A stretch of 64,000 nt of DNA from Anniella stebbinsi (GCA_029215795.1 JARDYH010000003.1:92164609-92228608); one strand, 5' to 3'. Numbered from the stretch's first letter, positions 22,527 to 34,487 are shown. Notes: a model not told the origin generated them from the letters alone. Translations and numbers: made by a program.

Positions 22527-23221
22527 TGACATATTTTGGGTTTGGCTTTATCCTTTTCATTCTGTGGAATCAGTAGAGCTATTTGCTGCATTTCTACATA
22601 AAGTTGACATAAAATCAGAAATACTTCTGACTGTCAACAATTGCAATTTGAACCTTCTCCAAACTGATTATTCAGAAGAGATGACCAGGAAATGATTTAT
22701 CTTCCACTGGAGGAATAAGTAATGGGCAGTTTCTCTAATTATCCTTGATCCTGGCTCTCACCGTGTGGAGGGCATTCATCTGAAGATAGTTGATTAGAGG
22801 TCTTGCAGTTCCAAGCTTGCATCATCATAACTTTCCTTCCTATTTTTGCTTATTCCAAGGACAATATTTCTCATTGCCTCTATGAAGGGCTTATTTGCAG
22901 TACTCTATTCCCTGTCGTCTGCCAGAAATTATTGTTTTACTAATGCTTCGTGAGAGAGGGCTCTGGATGACCAGAAAGGAAGGTCAAAGCAATTCTAGTG
23001 CCAAGCACCCAGTGTGGACTTCATTTACTACTTGCACAGAATGTTGGAACATTTCTTCTTTATACTTTAACCTCCAGTGCATTTGTAAACATGCTCAAGT
23101 TAACTTGGTGATCAAGTGACTTAGTTGGCACTAGGTTGTATTTCCAAAATAAGGTTTGTTGATATCTAAATCAGGATACACATAAAAGTCATCCCTTGAT
23201 GACTGTAACATGAAATGATGG
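22527..23221. other. No recognisable gene or repeat
   Basis: Plain AT-rich sequence without exon-like or repeat-like structure that I can support. Confidence 0.4.
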
Positions 23222-23300
23222 TAGAGTGACCATGTGTCTTCTTTTAAATAGAGTTCTCTATTTAAGGGCTGTCCTGCTTAATTGGCAGTTTAACGATAAA
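23222..23300. mobile_element. Possible hAT left end
   Basis: tagagtgaccatgtgtcttc, then tttaaatagagttctctatt and taagggctgtcctgctt, looks like another TAGGGTGACC-type hAT terminus. No matching right end or octamer was found before 23516, so it may be truncated. Confidence 0.4.
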
Positions 23301-23523
23301 AACCCATAAGAACTATTGCTCATCACCACTTAGCACCTGGACAGGCAGGCACACAGGTCACCTCGTCACAGTCTTCAGCAATATGGTGAGAAGTATTGGA
23401 TTTCTATTTTAATTGCTATAATTATTTCTAAATTTGCACCTCTCTCTCTCTCTATAAATTAGCATGTGCGTGTGTCCTAGTTTTTAGTGATGCATTTCCT
23501 TTTTTTTTGCATTTCGTAAGTGG

Positions 23524-23842
23524 TAGGGTGACCAGATAAAATCCAGGTCAGGGCTCATGTAACTTTAACAGTTGTAGAGAAAAGGGAATTTCAGCCAGTG
23601 TCATTTGTATGCAATTAGTTCTGGTGAAATTCCCTCTTCATCAAAACTGTTAAAGTTGCAGGGGCCCTGCCTTCTTTTGTATATGGTCACTCTATTATAG
23701 TGCATGCACCTTTAACTGTTGTGATGTAGAGGGAATATTACCAGGAACTAATTGCATACAAATGACTCTGGCTGAAATTCCCTTTTCTCTACAACTGTTA
23801 AAGTTACATGAGCCCTGACCTGGATTTTATCTGGTCAGCCTA
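23524..23842. mobile_element. Foldback hAT MITE, intact copy
   Basis: 319 bp, beginning tagggtgaccagataaaatc and ending gattttatctggtcagccta, flanked by the perfect octamer gtaagtgg (23516-23523 and 23843-23850). The two ~150-bp arms are reverse complements around a loop that carries a fossil terminus (atatggtcactcta). Non-coding. Confidence 0.95.
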
Positions 23843-24039
23843 GTAAGTGGCCACCTTAGTAATAAGTGACATGGACGACTTGGTCATCACAGATATAACA
23901 CCACACATAGATAATTAATTTTAACTCCCATCATCTCAAATGTTATGACTCAAGTCAGACTTCATGAACCCAAGGCTCCAAAATATTCTTTTGAGAGTTG
24001 GGAAAGCAAACATAAGATGCGCCATGGGCTCTTGTCCTC

Positions 24040-24283
24040 CCTCCTCCTCCTCTTTTGTACGCAGGGTTTGCCATGATGTCTGAATCTACAGATTAATGGT
24101 TACTGCTGAACCCAAACCACCATGGTTTGCATGCACTCTTCAAAACATGTTTTCATAATTTGAAACAATAGTTTGGAGGCAGGGCGTTAGCCACAGCTTG
24201 TTGATTTCAATGTCATGGCAAACTATGATTCGAGAAAACCAGAACATGGAAGAAGGAACCTGTGTACAAAAGGGGGGATGATG
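24040..24283. repeat. Inverted-repeat element
   Basis: ctcttttgtacgcagg near 24049 pairs with cctgtgtacaaaagg near 24260, and the pairing continues on both sides (catgatgtctg with cagaacatgg). Outer boundaries unclear. No coding content. Confidence 0.5.
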
Positions 24284-24545
24284 GAGCAAATGAGGCCGCA
24301 GCACATTCCTGAGCATCCAGACTTTGATTTGGTTGATTGGGTCTATGCTGTTTGAATTGAGCTGGTGCTTTTCAGTATTAACAGAGCCAATTAATACTTT
24401 CAAGTGTTAGAGATCAAATGTGGAGAAAACAAGTGATGAATATGTATATGTGAACCTGGCCTTAGTTGTGAAACTAATTGGAAATATAGTTGCCGGGTAG
24501 AGAGAAACATGCAAACATTTCTCTAGCAGTGATGCTGAATGCAGC

Positions 24546-24655
24546 GACCTTTACCAACCTGGTGTCTTTTCAGATGTGTTGAATTGCAGCTCACATTATT
24601 CCTATGGCCATTGCCGTCTGACATATCTGGAGGGCACCAGTTTGGGGAAGGCTAG
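24546..24655. mobile_element. hAT-type MITE, decayed palindrome
   Basis: accaacctggtgtcttttca, gatgtgttgaattgcagctc, then catatctggagggcaccagt and ttggggaagg. This is a decayed relative of the 42402-42539 element (common 'gatgttgttggactacaact' palindrome). Confidence 0.65.
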
Positions 24656-25387
24656 AATAAATGTTTCATTGGACAAGTATATGCTAAACTCTGCTGCTTT
24701 CCCTGTCTGGTTTGTGTTGCTTTCAGCTAGATCAGGCCTTGACATTTGACACATGAGCCAAATGTAGCCCATCAGCCACACATTGGGATTTTCCAGATGC
24801 TTGGCAACCACTAGTCAAGGTTCAAAAGAAGGACCTTTACCAAGCCATGGGACCTACACACACGGCTGAGAACAAAGGAGAATACTGGCGCATGACCACT
24901 GAAAATCAGACACATCTCTATCATAGTTCCTAAGCAATTATTCAACTTGTTCTCTTGTTTGACAAGGGAACCATGGCAAAATCAAAACCAATTTGCAGAG
25001 TAGATAATATAAACTAAGTGTCCCTTTCATAAAAGCCTGACAATTTTAATCATCAGCTATCGCAGTTCATTCATTTGCTTTCAACAATATTTCTCATATA
25101 AGATTTTATATTAGAAAATAATGGTATGATTACTAAGCCCTTTGTCATTTATCTGTCCCTAGCCTAATGATGATGTAGTCTGGTCCTGAATGAAAACTGG
25201 GTGATGTATTGTCTTGATACTTACAGTTTTCATTTTCCTCTCTAATGTACTTGTTTTCATACTTTCTGCCTTTGGGGAACTCATTCTACAACATCTCATT
25301 TATCATGGACCCTGCACAGAATTTTAGGGAGTATTCTAGGCAGCACATATCCTGTTTGGATGATGAATGTAGTGGAAAGGGAAGATA
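24656..25387. other. No recognisable gene or repeat
   Basis: Unremarkable AT-rich sequence. Confidence 0.4.
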
Positions 25388-25560
25388 ATACTACCACTTA
25401 GCATTTATGTTGCATTTTAGAGCATTCATCATATTTCACAGATACTATCTTGTAATCCTTACAACATTCCTGTAAGGTAGGTGAGTATTATTTTCCCCAT
25501 ATTACAGGGAGACTGAGGTTCCCCATATTACAGGAAGACTGAGGTTGAGTGATAGAGAGG
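25388..25560 (+). mobile_element. MIR-like SINE remnant with internal duplication
   Basis: ttagcatttatgttgcattt, tcttgtaatccttacaacat, tcctgtaaggtaggtgagta and attttccccatattacaggg follow the MIR consensus order. The segment ttccccatattacaggaaga followed by ctgagg is present twice in tandem (about 25493-25544). Confidence 0.75.
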
Positions 25561-25611
25561 CTTTGAATGTCAAAATTTCATTGGTCCTGGGAATGTAAGA
25601 AAACAAGAATT

Positions 25612-25858
25612 GATTCCAGAAGAACAGTCATGTTAGTCTGCTGCAATAAAATATAAACTATAAAAGACAAAGAGTCCAGTGGGATTTTAAAGGCCAAGTA
25701 ATTTATTGCAATATGAGGTTTCAGAAGCAGCAACCTATTCATTAGGTAACATAGGCTTCATATTCAATCCATGAATCTGATGAACTTGCCTGCAAAAAGT
25801 CATGCTGTAATAAATGAATCAGTGTTTAAAGGTGCCACTAGACTCTTCTTAAGAAAAC
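25612..25858. repeat. Dispersed amniote repeat, palindromic copy
   Basis: Left end tccagaagaacagtcatgtt agtctg and right end ggtgccactagactcttctt are inverted relatives of each other. The interior includes agtccagtgggattttaaag and tttattgcaatatgaggttt. Same family as 13712-13878. Confidence 0.55.
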
Positions 25859-27639
25859 ATCAGTGGTTTGTTATGACAGTGGTCCTGTCTCTCAACAAAG
25901 ACCTGTCATACAGTAAATGCTTCTGAAGTATCCCAGGGCTGAGATGGGAAACAACACCACTCCTCTTTTTTCTAAAGGCTGATTCATACATGCAGGTTCA
26001 TCGGTTGATAAATTTTCACTTGATGACATGACTCACTGGCAAATGTCAGTGAACTGCCTCTGTTGAGAAGTAGTAACATCAAGTGATATCAAGCTTTATA
26101 GTCTTTGGTGATTATATTGAAATGGCTCAGGAAGTGAGGAATGGGCATGTGTGAAGAAAGAGTGGAGATAATTAATAGATATGGGGGAGGGAGGCTGCCT
26201 GTCAACTGACTTGTAGTCCCCCATATTTCTTCCAGTGCAGCCCATATACTTTCCCCAGTGTTCTTTTCCATTCCCACACTGGAATAGACCTTTTGTGTTC
26301 CAATGTTTAGTGATATATTTAAAAGCCATACCTTTTGTTAAATTAAATGTAACTGTGGTAAACTTAAACAATTTCACAGGTGGTTGTGGTTACAGAGTTT
26401 ACCAAAAGGTGGTTGGAATCTAGTAGATGAAAAACTTTGCTCAGAAATTGTAGGAAATAAACTGCCTTAAGCAACCATCGCAATAATTTTTTACTGCCAT
26501 TCTTAGCAATGAGGCCAAAGTGAATTAGTGAGGAATGTTGAACTTTCTGTTGACCACTGGAAGGCGTCCATAAAGATCTACTTCTGTGGAGCAGTCTTCA
26601 GATTTTCAGGCTGGTAGTCCTTTACATTAGCACTGGAAAAAGTCTGTTCTTTTCCCCCCTAATAGTGGAGGAAAAATCATCACAAATTCAATGAGATCAC
26701 TATTGTGTGTTGCTATGAAATAATACTGCCATGGTAACCGGTTTGCTTCAGGTGAGATGAGCTGCAAATGTGTAGATGTTAGTTGTTTTTACTTGTTCTT
26801 TTGTGTAAATGACTCCAGGATCTCCATCCCAAAGGCAGTGGTGTTTAAAATCTCCCTATTGATTTACACAACACGTAACCTGTCAAACAATGTTTGATCT
26901 CTTCCAGATACTTTTATCTCCGCTCTACAAGTCTGCACAGGTATTTAACCACTCCTTCTATTAACCAGCATCAAAGCCAGATATCACTACATAATTTTAG
27001 TTTTGATAACTCCAATGTCCATGTTTGTAAATGAGTGTACAAAACAGTATTTAGTGCACTGTTGAAACATTTCATTTCTGCAGGGAGATTTTAACATTGC
27101 TTGGTTGCATAGCGATGGGGGTTCCAAATTTTTATTGCCTTTACTGCCTCAGAAACAGAAGCCTCACAATTGAGGCACAGTTGTTCTGTCAGAGATCTGA
27201 GTACTGGATGACATGCTTACCTGGCCCAATGCCCTCCTTCGCACAGTGGAGAAGAATAAACACGCAACCTCCATGTTCCACCATGCATAGAAAGTGGCAC
27301 CATTTATGTCACAAAGGCAGAATTTGTGTGATTCTTATCACTCAGAAAGTGGTGGTGGTGAGATCATGGGAATTGAGCTTCTGCATATATGGGCATTCAT
27401 GTTGCCTGGCTGCTTGATCCCTTGTCTCTGTGATCTGTGGAGGTGTCTATAGATCTTAACTGGGCTGGGCAGCTGATAATTGTTCCTAGGATCCAGCTGC
27501 AACAAAGTAAATGTGCCCCTTTTGTACTTACTGCCTGGAGAGGGTTTTTTCCTAGGGAGGAGTAGCAGGTAGGAAGCATGTCTTTGTTTTTGTAGCAATC
27601 CCCTCCCCTCCAACCCATAACACTGATGCTGCGTAGGCT
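25859..27639. other. No recognisable gene or repeat
   Basis: Longest plain stretch so far. Open frames at 26096-26423, 27097-27417 and 27338-27618 overlap on both strands and show no domain. Confidence 0.4.
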
Positions 27640-28461
27640 AGTGTCACTTTAAAAGAGGAACTAGGGGCTTTTGGAACATGTGCTAGACATGTGTGCCAAA
27701 TTTCAGATCAATCCCTCCAACCCTGTTTTTTATATGAATTTTTTAAAGAGCGTTCTACTTTTGACAGCTGGTTGACCGGGCCTCCGTGCTGTCAAAAGAA
27801 GACTTCTTGTCTGTTTTTCCCCCATAGACTTTCATTGGGGGAAACACATGTATAACTTTTTTATTTTAAATGATAATGACATGAAACTTGGGGATCCAGG
27901 ACTAGCACGATCCAATCTGCAACGTCCAAAAAGTTTCAAGTCTCTATCTTTTCAAATTAAAAAGTTATAAGGGGTCCCTGAAAAGCCCCCCCCCCCCACT
28001 GTAACTACTTCATTTTTAAAGATAAAAACTTGAAACTTGTGGGACATTGAAGATGGGATCTGGCTAGTCATGTGTGAAAAAATTCAGAGCAATTGCTCAA
28101 ACCCTCGATTTTATATGAATTTTTTAAAGATTGTGGTACTTTGAAAGCGACAGGGTGGCCCAGTCAACCGGCTGACAAAAAGTTGCACGATCTTTAAAAA
28201 AATCATATAAAATCGAGGGTTTGAGCAATTGCTCTGAAATTTAATACACCTGACTAGCAATAGACAGTCTGCATGGGAACACACTTTTGAAAAACGGCGG
28301 TCCGATATTTTCGATAAAATCCGAAAATGATCGGACCAAAAATTATTGGACCCCATAATTATCGGAGAGATTTGTATCGTATCGTTATCATTAATTGGAT
28401 GTCTGATAACGCCATTATCAGATTGTTATCGGACATTGGAACGATACGATACACATCCCTA
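27640..28461. mobile_element. hAT element, left end not found
   Basis: Right end gatacacatcccta (to 28461) matches the TIR of the 60961 hAT (tagggatgtgcac). The terminal 180 bases are rich in cgatacgata- and ccgataa-type words, forming local palindromes. Further left are repeated gaaacttg...aatttcag modules and a long hairpin (28085-28236). No convincing left TIR or 8-bp duplication was found, so 27640 is a soft boundary. Confidence 0.55.
28085..28236. repeat. Long hairpin, ~50-bp arms
   Basis: Left arm 28085-28136 (starting cagagcaattgctcaaaccc) and right arm 28186-28236 are reverse complements with about two mismatches, around a loop of about 50 nt containing agcgacagggtggcccagtc. The arm tip gagcaattgctc is itself a palindrome. 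Confidence 0.95.
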
Positions 28462-28555
28462 GTTACTGCCTCTATGGCGAAGTATACTAGAGACTTTTCC
28501 TGTTTCAATGGCAACTGTAACAACGGACCTCTGGGTCTGTGTATGAGCGCCAGAG

Positions 28556-28800
28556 AAGAACAGAAGAGGAGCCATTCTGGATCCGACTTAAGGTCTCTCT
28601 AGTTCAGCATTTTGTTCACACAGTGGCCAACCAGCTGCCCGTGGGAAACCAGATGCAGGACATGAATGCAGGAATACTTTCCTGCTCATGTTCTCCAGCA
28701 ACTGGAATAAAGAAGCATACTGCCTCTAATACTAGAGGTAATATATAGCTATCATGACTAGTAGCTATTCTCCATTAATTTGTCTTCTTCCCATTTGCCC
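28556..28800 (+). mobile_element. CR1/L3-like LINE 3' UTR fragment
   Basis: tggatccgacttaaggtctc, cacagtggccaaccagctgc, aggacatgaatgcaggaata, tcctgctcatgttctccagc, gcatactgcctctaatacta and catgactagtagctattctc are phrases I recognise from a widespread amniote CR1-like 3' UTR. No ORF part is present. Confidence 0.65.
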
Positions 28801-29221
28801 CAAGATTATGTGGTTTGCGAAGGCACAAAATGTCAAATAACAGAGGCAAAGCTGTTGCCCAGGATCAGAAGTTGCAGTTTGGTAGGGACAGGAGAGTATT
28901 AGGTTCTATTGCCACTCGCTACTTTTCAACTGATCTGATTGTTTTCGTTGTGACTTGTTTTTAGTCATCAGGACTCGGATTTTTAAAACAAACGCAGGCT
29001 GTGGGCAATTTAAAATTTACATTTGATTAACTGAATTGGCACGTATATAACTAATGCACTGCTCTTCCTTCTCCTTAGCCAGCTCAGGGAAACAAAGCAT
29101 TCCTTGTGAGCTACCTCATATGGTAGAATGATCTCTACACATCTCTGCTTGAGTGAGTCAGTCTGGTGTACGGAACAAAGTGATGGGCTTAGAACAAAGA
29201 CAACAGGACTGAAATTCCTGA

Positions 29222-29375
29222 TCATCCATTAAATTAAGTGGGTGACCTTGGACCAGACATCATCTCTCAGGTTTACCTACTTCACAGGGTTGTTATGAGT
29301 TCAAATAAGATAAATAACCTCCATGTACACCACTCTAAGCTCTATGGATAGCAGTGTAATAAATAAAACAAATTT
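29222..29375 (+). mobile_element. SINE-like repeat (tRNA/MIR-type 3' module)
   Basis: agtgggtgaccttggaccag, catctctcaggtttacctac, ttcacagggttgttatgagt, then ccatgtacaccactctaagc and an AATAAA-rich end. The order is typical of a reptile SINE with a LINE-derived tail. Confidence 0.6.
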
Positions 29376-29570
29376 ATCAAAAATGAACATACAGAATGTT
29401 TTTTCTTCAAACAAAAATATTAATTTATTAAGATCTTTTAAATACTATACTAGCACTCCTTCTGGGAGGGAATAATAAACCTTGTGCAACTTAAACATAG
29501 AAGTTTAGTTCCCACCCACCTCTTCCTAACATATTAACCAAAGTGTGGTTGTCATCTAAGGTCTCTCTTT

Positions 29571-29680
29571 AGGTCATCTAAGGTCTGCTGCTTTATAGCA
29601 GTATTGAAGAGCACTGATAACTGTTGGGACACATTGCATATCCCATATACAACTTTTATAGTGTTATTTTCTGCTTTTTA
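29571..29680 (-). mobile_element. Decayed MITE related to 7582-7713
   Basis: On the minus strand it carries the shared words: ctgctttatagcagtattga, aactgttgggacacattgca and tatagtgttattttctgctt are reverse-complement relatives of the 7582 and 10166 copies. Confidence 0.6.
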
Positions 29681-29718
29681 TTCCACATTATCTAAAATAC
29701 CGCAGCAAATGTTATTGT

Positions 29719-30052
29719 GAGCGTCATCAGACGAACGTTTTATCGCACACTTGTTACTGACGCCAACCACCTCCAGCGCGCCTCCAGCTCCTGCTCGTTT
29801 TCCCGTCACAAAAAAAGACCCGGAAAATCCGATTCTTTTGGCTGTGATGAAACTTGCTGCCATTTCCTGCTGTGTGCAGGAGAAGCAACGTGATAAAAAT
29901 GCCCACTGAATGGACCACATGGTCATTACTTGCTTCCTCTTTCTTCCCTGTGTAAAGGAAGAGGAAGCTGTTCATCTCTATTGTGGGGCAGGAGTAGGAG
30001 GCAAAGTGACGGTAGGGAAACACGACCCCCCACCATCTTATGATGCTCTGTG
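29719..30052 (-). mobile_element. Inverted-repeat family X, uninterrupted copy
   Basis: gtgagcgtcatcagacgaac at the left and cttatgatgctctg at the right are inverted termini. The interior (gctgccatttcctgctgtgt, gcaggagaagcaacgtgata, ttgcttcctctttcttccct) is the reverse complement of 51196-52742 and 53234-55629 with their insertions removed. About 334 bp, CpG-bearing, non-coding. No clear target duplication. Confidence 0.6.
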
Positions 30053-30331
30053 TGCCCTACGAGGTATAAATGCACAGGAGGGTTATGGCATTACCATGAT
30101 TAGATCATAATGATTTGACACAAGGTGTAGATCTGGTCCTGGTCACCATGTAGAAGAAATACTTTTTTTCTCCCAAACCTGCAGCCTGATAGCTTAAAGT
30201 GCTTCTTATCTCCCTGTGGTGCAAACTGTGTATCTATACCAGATATATAAACATAGCTTGAAGTTGAACTCAGATTAACTGTTCAGACTTCCTCTACATA
30301 AGCCATGGGCATTGCTCTGTTGCAAAGGGTG

Positions 30332-31198
30332 TTGGGTGACCATATGTCAGGAAAAACCAGGACATGTCAGGATTTTTGGTAACAAATCTGGGAAGTGGAG
30401 GGGAAATTGTGAAATTTGAAGAAAAATCTGAATTTTCCCCATCCTACCTGCACCCAAATGGCAGCTTTACTTTATAGTCAATGGGAATTAACAAAACTGC
30501 TTACAGCTCTGTCATTTTTAAAGATAAAGAGAAGAAACTTGGCAACATGATAGCCCTTAGGTAGGGCTTTAGCCATGCCAAATTTGAAGCAGATCTGTTC
30601 ATCCGTAGATTTTTAGGAATTTTGTAATTCCTAAATTTAAAATTAATTTAAAAAGCGTCTTTTTAAAGATAAAGAGATGAAACTTGGCACTTTGATAGCT
30701 CCTATGTAGGGCTTTAGCCATGCCAGGTTTGAAGCAGATCCGTTCAGCTATTGATTTTTAGCAAGTTTCAAAACAAAATTGAACTTTAAAAATAAAAAAG
30801 CCAGCCAGCCGGCTGGCAGCAAACCCTGTTAAGCAGCAGCTTGCAGCGGTATGAGGATACAATCAGAAAATATATTTGAGGGAAGGGGAGAATGTATCAC
30901 ACAGAGTGTAGCAACAAAGTATAGCAAAAACTACAAAAGTAGGAGTGAGTGAAGTTAATTTGAGATACATTGGATATCTCACTTGTTATTTCAGTGATTT
31001 TAATATTAAGATGTTATGTAGAACAGATTTGCCTTAATTGTGTGCTGTAAAATCAGACATGTGACCAAGGCTATGTTCAGGTGGGCACCCCCCTTGATGC
31101 TGGACATGCCCCCTGGGAGCGGACATATTGGTGGGGATACCCCCTTGGGGGACGACCATGTTGTCCTCCTTTTTGGTTTCCAAAATACGGTCACCCTA
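30332..31198. mobile_element. hAT element of the TAGGGTGACC type, 867 bp
   Basis: Starts ttgggtgaccatatgtcagg and ends atacggtcaccctatt. The right 300 bases match 8481-11768, and the left 130 bases match the right end of 53358-55427 in reverse. It contains two tandem modules (period about 145) with gaaacttggca... and agccatgccaaatttgaagc. No 8-bp duplication is visible (aaagggtg versus ttactgac). Confidence 0.75.
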
Positions 31199-32360
31199 TT
31201 ACTGACCCCTTTACAAACTGCTATTCCCAGGATTTGTTGGCACAGAATCGTGACAGTTTTGAAACTGATTATCATATGGAGAGTAGACACCCTCCTAGTT
31301 GGTCATTATATATTTTAATCCATATGAGAAAGCAACTTTTATGCAATGATCTTATGGAACATAATGAATTCTACCCTCTCTTCACCCATCTGAATGTGGT
31401 TAATTTAGTTTCTTCTAGCCTTCACTTACCCGTGACAGCATTAATGAAACTGACAAAAATATTGATAATATGAAGAAAAATAGATGGAGGGAGAAGGGTT
31501 TGCTGTATGCAGAAATAATTAAAAATGTTTGGAAAGGCCTTGGTGAACACATACTTTTAAAGCTAGCACTAAAGACAAGTAGGCAGTAAAGAAGCAATTC
31601 ATATCTTCAGTTCAATATTCTGTTAGATCCACATTTTTAATTGACACAATTGTCGAGTGAGATCCCTCAAGAAGGGGTCTCACTCGACAACTGTTATTTT
31701 TTCCTCTTGGGAAGCATATGGCTGCTGCTCATAATTCTTGTGTAAGCTTGATAGAGAGAGAAGTAACTAACAGTGTCATAGCAGGGGCCTTAATTATGCT
31801 TAAAAAAATTTTTTAGGTGATTTTTCTTTAAATTCAATTATGCTTATTTTTTTTAAAGTTTTGATGATTTTTCTTTTAACCATTTGAGGGTCATGAAAAA
31901 CAAGCAGACATGTTCAGTATTCCAGGTCCCCTTAAGTATAGCAGTTCCTTTTAAAATTGCTTATGAATGACTCATCTCATAGCAATACCCATAAATAACA
32001 CTATTGTCAGTTCATGTTCTTTAATTTACATATGGCATAACAATTTGTTTTATTATGTCCTTCCCTTCCCTTAGAAACCTCAAAGTAGCTTATATGAGGC
32101 TCACAACAGCCTACCAGCTAGGCACTGATTATACCTCTTAGCTTCAATTCTGAGATGGCATCAGGTGGCATCCAATCTTATCAAACTTAGTAGGGCGCAA
32201 TCCTATGCATGTTTAGACAGACATTTTCTACAACACCCAGTATTCCCCAGTCCCTCAGAAATAATAACTTTGACTATGATCCCCAGGTTTTCAGATAAAA
32301 GGTCCACGTTGTGTAGCTTGCCTTATTCCGTAGTCTGAGGACCCCAAGAGCTTTCGATGG
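31199..32360. other. No gene seen; isolated hairpin at 31650
   Basis: Contains a compact hairpin listed separately. An apparent frame around 31200-31590 has interrupting stops and no recognisable family. The rest is plain. Confidence 0.4.
31650..31690. repeat. Isolated 17-bp-arm hairpin
   Basis: Arms 31650-31666 (ttgtcgagtgagatccc) and 31674-31690 pair with one mismatch around loop tcaagaa. CpGs are conserved in both arms although the surroundings are AT-rich. Confidence 0.92.
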
Positions 32361-32632
32361 GGCCTGTTCAGACAGCATGCTAAACCATGGTTAGGCCGCT
32401 AACCCTTTTGCAGTGAATGGTTAGTGAGTGTGTTTAAACCGTAGTTATGTAGATACCATAGTTAGGAATGGTTCACATGAGATGCTAAGTCATTGTTCAA
32501 CACAACACATTAACCCATAATGTTTAGCTCAAAATGCTTAACTGCAGTGGCTTAGCTTGTCGTCTGAACAGGGCCAAAGTTTAGCTCAAAATGCTTGACC
32601 ACTGTGGCTTAGCGTGTCATCTGAACAGGATC
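32361..32632. mobile_element. Palindromic MITE with duplicated right end
   Basis: Left end ggcctgttcagacagcatgc pairs with gtcgtctgaacagggcc (to 32575). The right-terminal ~57 bp (tttagctcaaaatgctt...gtctgaacagg) is then repeated once more (to 32632). Same TIR word as 56140-56225. Non-coding. Confidence 0.75.
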
Positions 32633-34002
32633 AACCACTTTTTCATGGTATAAAAGTAGTTTGGAGGTTGTTAGTAATACAGTGGCATCAATATCCAGGT
32701 TCCTTTACAGAATAACTGATGGAGGGAAAAGTCAGGTCCCTGCCCCAGAGAGCTTACATTCTAAATTTCTACAACAGGGGGAGACAACAGAAGAAGGAGG
32801 AAGAAGGGAGATTTCTCACAAATGAGTCCTGCTGGGACCTGCTGCTATAGACACAGGATTCCAGATTCTAACCAATGCCTTTGAAATCATGATGCGTAAA
32901 GAAAACAATGCACTTAGTGCTTTTTAAAAGAAGAAATGAAACAACAGCGTTCTATAGCTATTAGAAAAAAGCATTCCTGTTCTTTACTGTCAAATCAAAC
33001 AATACTTGTCCAATTTTATTCTGCATATTGTTTTGTATCTGTATGTCATCTTGTCAGATTTCAGCTGCTCTTTCCTAGCTCAGAGGTGAAGCTGCTTTAG
33101 AACTTTGATATGGATGGCTGTTGGATACTTGAACATTAAATATGGATACTTGATTGAGTTTCTAATGTGAACCTTTGTTCAAGGGATGCTGAAGATTCAC
33201 AATCTTGGGATTGTCTTTTTCTCCTTTTATGATTGGTAGTTTTTCCTAAAGAGCCTTCAGAGGAACCTTTTGGAGATTTTAACCGAAAGCTCCTTTAGAG
33301 GGTGAAATATCCCAGAGGATTCAATGAAGCAGATGTATCCAGATTCCTGTGTAAAGCCCTAAATAAAGCCTTTTTTTTTTGTTAGTGCTGAAGGCACAAA
33401 GGCTGCAGGGATAAGATACTGTCATGTCAAGTTTAGCTTTATGTCCTCAGCTCACTCCTTTTGTCAGACTCTCTTCTGCTTAGTCAGCATTTTCTTCTGG
33501 TTTCACCTCAGTTATTATTTTTACGCCTGGCCTGTACAAACAAATAGAGAATCGAGTGTCCTATCATTATCAGTCAGTGCTATTTGACAAGCAGAAATGT
33601 ATGTGTTGCTGTGACTTCAGAAATGCTCGGCATCCATCTAGCTTGGAAGTTAATGGAATTCGTATTGTTGGCTTTAGTAGACAGGCCAGTTTGGGGAATA
33701 GTGTGTTATTTTTAACAATCACAATAACAGTGGAGGTGCTATCAATTTTGTTGGCTTGCATAAACATTCTTCCTGGTTGTGCTGGCAAAGTTAGAGCCAT
33801 CAATTACCAGGAATGCTTTGTTGCTTCTGCTGCACAGGAACGTCAGGGGGAGAAATACTGACTTGTAGAGTTGCAGTCGTGGGAGGGGAAGGAGGTGAGG
33901 TCTGTGAACTGATACAAATGGAGGAACAGAATGTAATTGCAAGAATGAGAAGAGGTGTAGAATGTTTTATTGTTGTTTCACTTTCTCCTTTTGTGCTGGT
34001 AT
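32633..34002. other. No recognisable gene or repeat
   Basis: Plain sequence. The plus frame at 33556-33861 and the minus frames at 33570-34009 overlap each other and show no domain. Confidence 0.4.
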
Positions 34003-34487
34003 TTAACATTTAAAGCCCTAAACGGCTTGGGGCCGGGTTATCTAAAGGAACGCCTCCTCCCATATGTACCTGCCTGGACCCTAAGATCATCTACAGGGGT
34101 CCTTTTCCATGAGCCCCTGCCAAAGGAAGTGAGGCAGGTGGCCACTAGGAGGAGGGCTTTCTCTGCTGTGGCACCCCAGCTGTGGAATGAGCTCCCCAGA
34201 GAGGTTCGCCTGGCGCCTACTTTGCACTCTTTTCGTCGCCAGGTGAAGACCTTTTTATTCTCCCAGTATTTTAACAGCTAAATTAACTCAATTTTAATCC
34301 TTGCTGTTTTAAAATTGTATTTTAATCTGTATTAATTCCTGCTGCTTGGTTTTATTCTAGTTGTGTTTTTATATTGTATATTTGTGTTTTTAGATAGTGG
34401 TTTGTTTTATATTTTTAAAAATGATTTCATGGTTTTAATTTTTGTGAACCGCCCAGAGAGCTTCAGCTATAGGGTGGTATAAAAATG

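Noticed and set aside
31200..31597. Possible exon-like frame after the hAT
   Set aside because: Interrupted by stops between segments, starts within the hAT, and shows no recognisable family; both strands are open to a similar length.
34003..34281. Host gene ending in a clean stop
   Set aside because: The peptide is the L2 ORF2 C-terminus (AVAPQLWNELPREV...) followed by an L2 tail.
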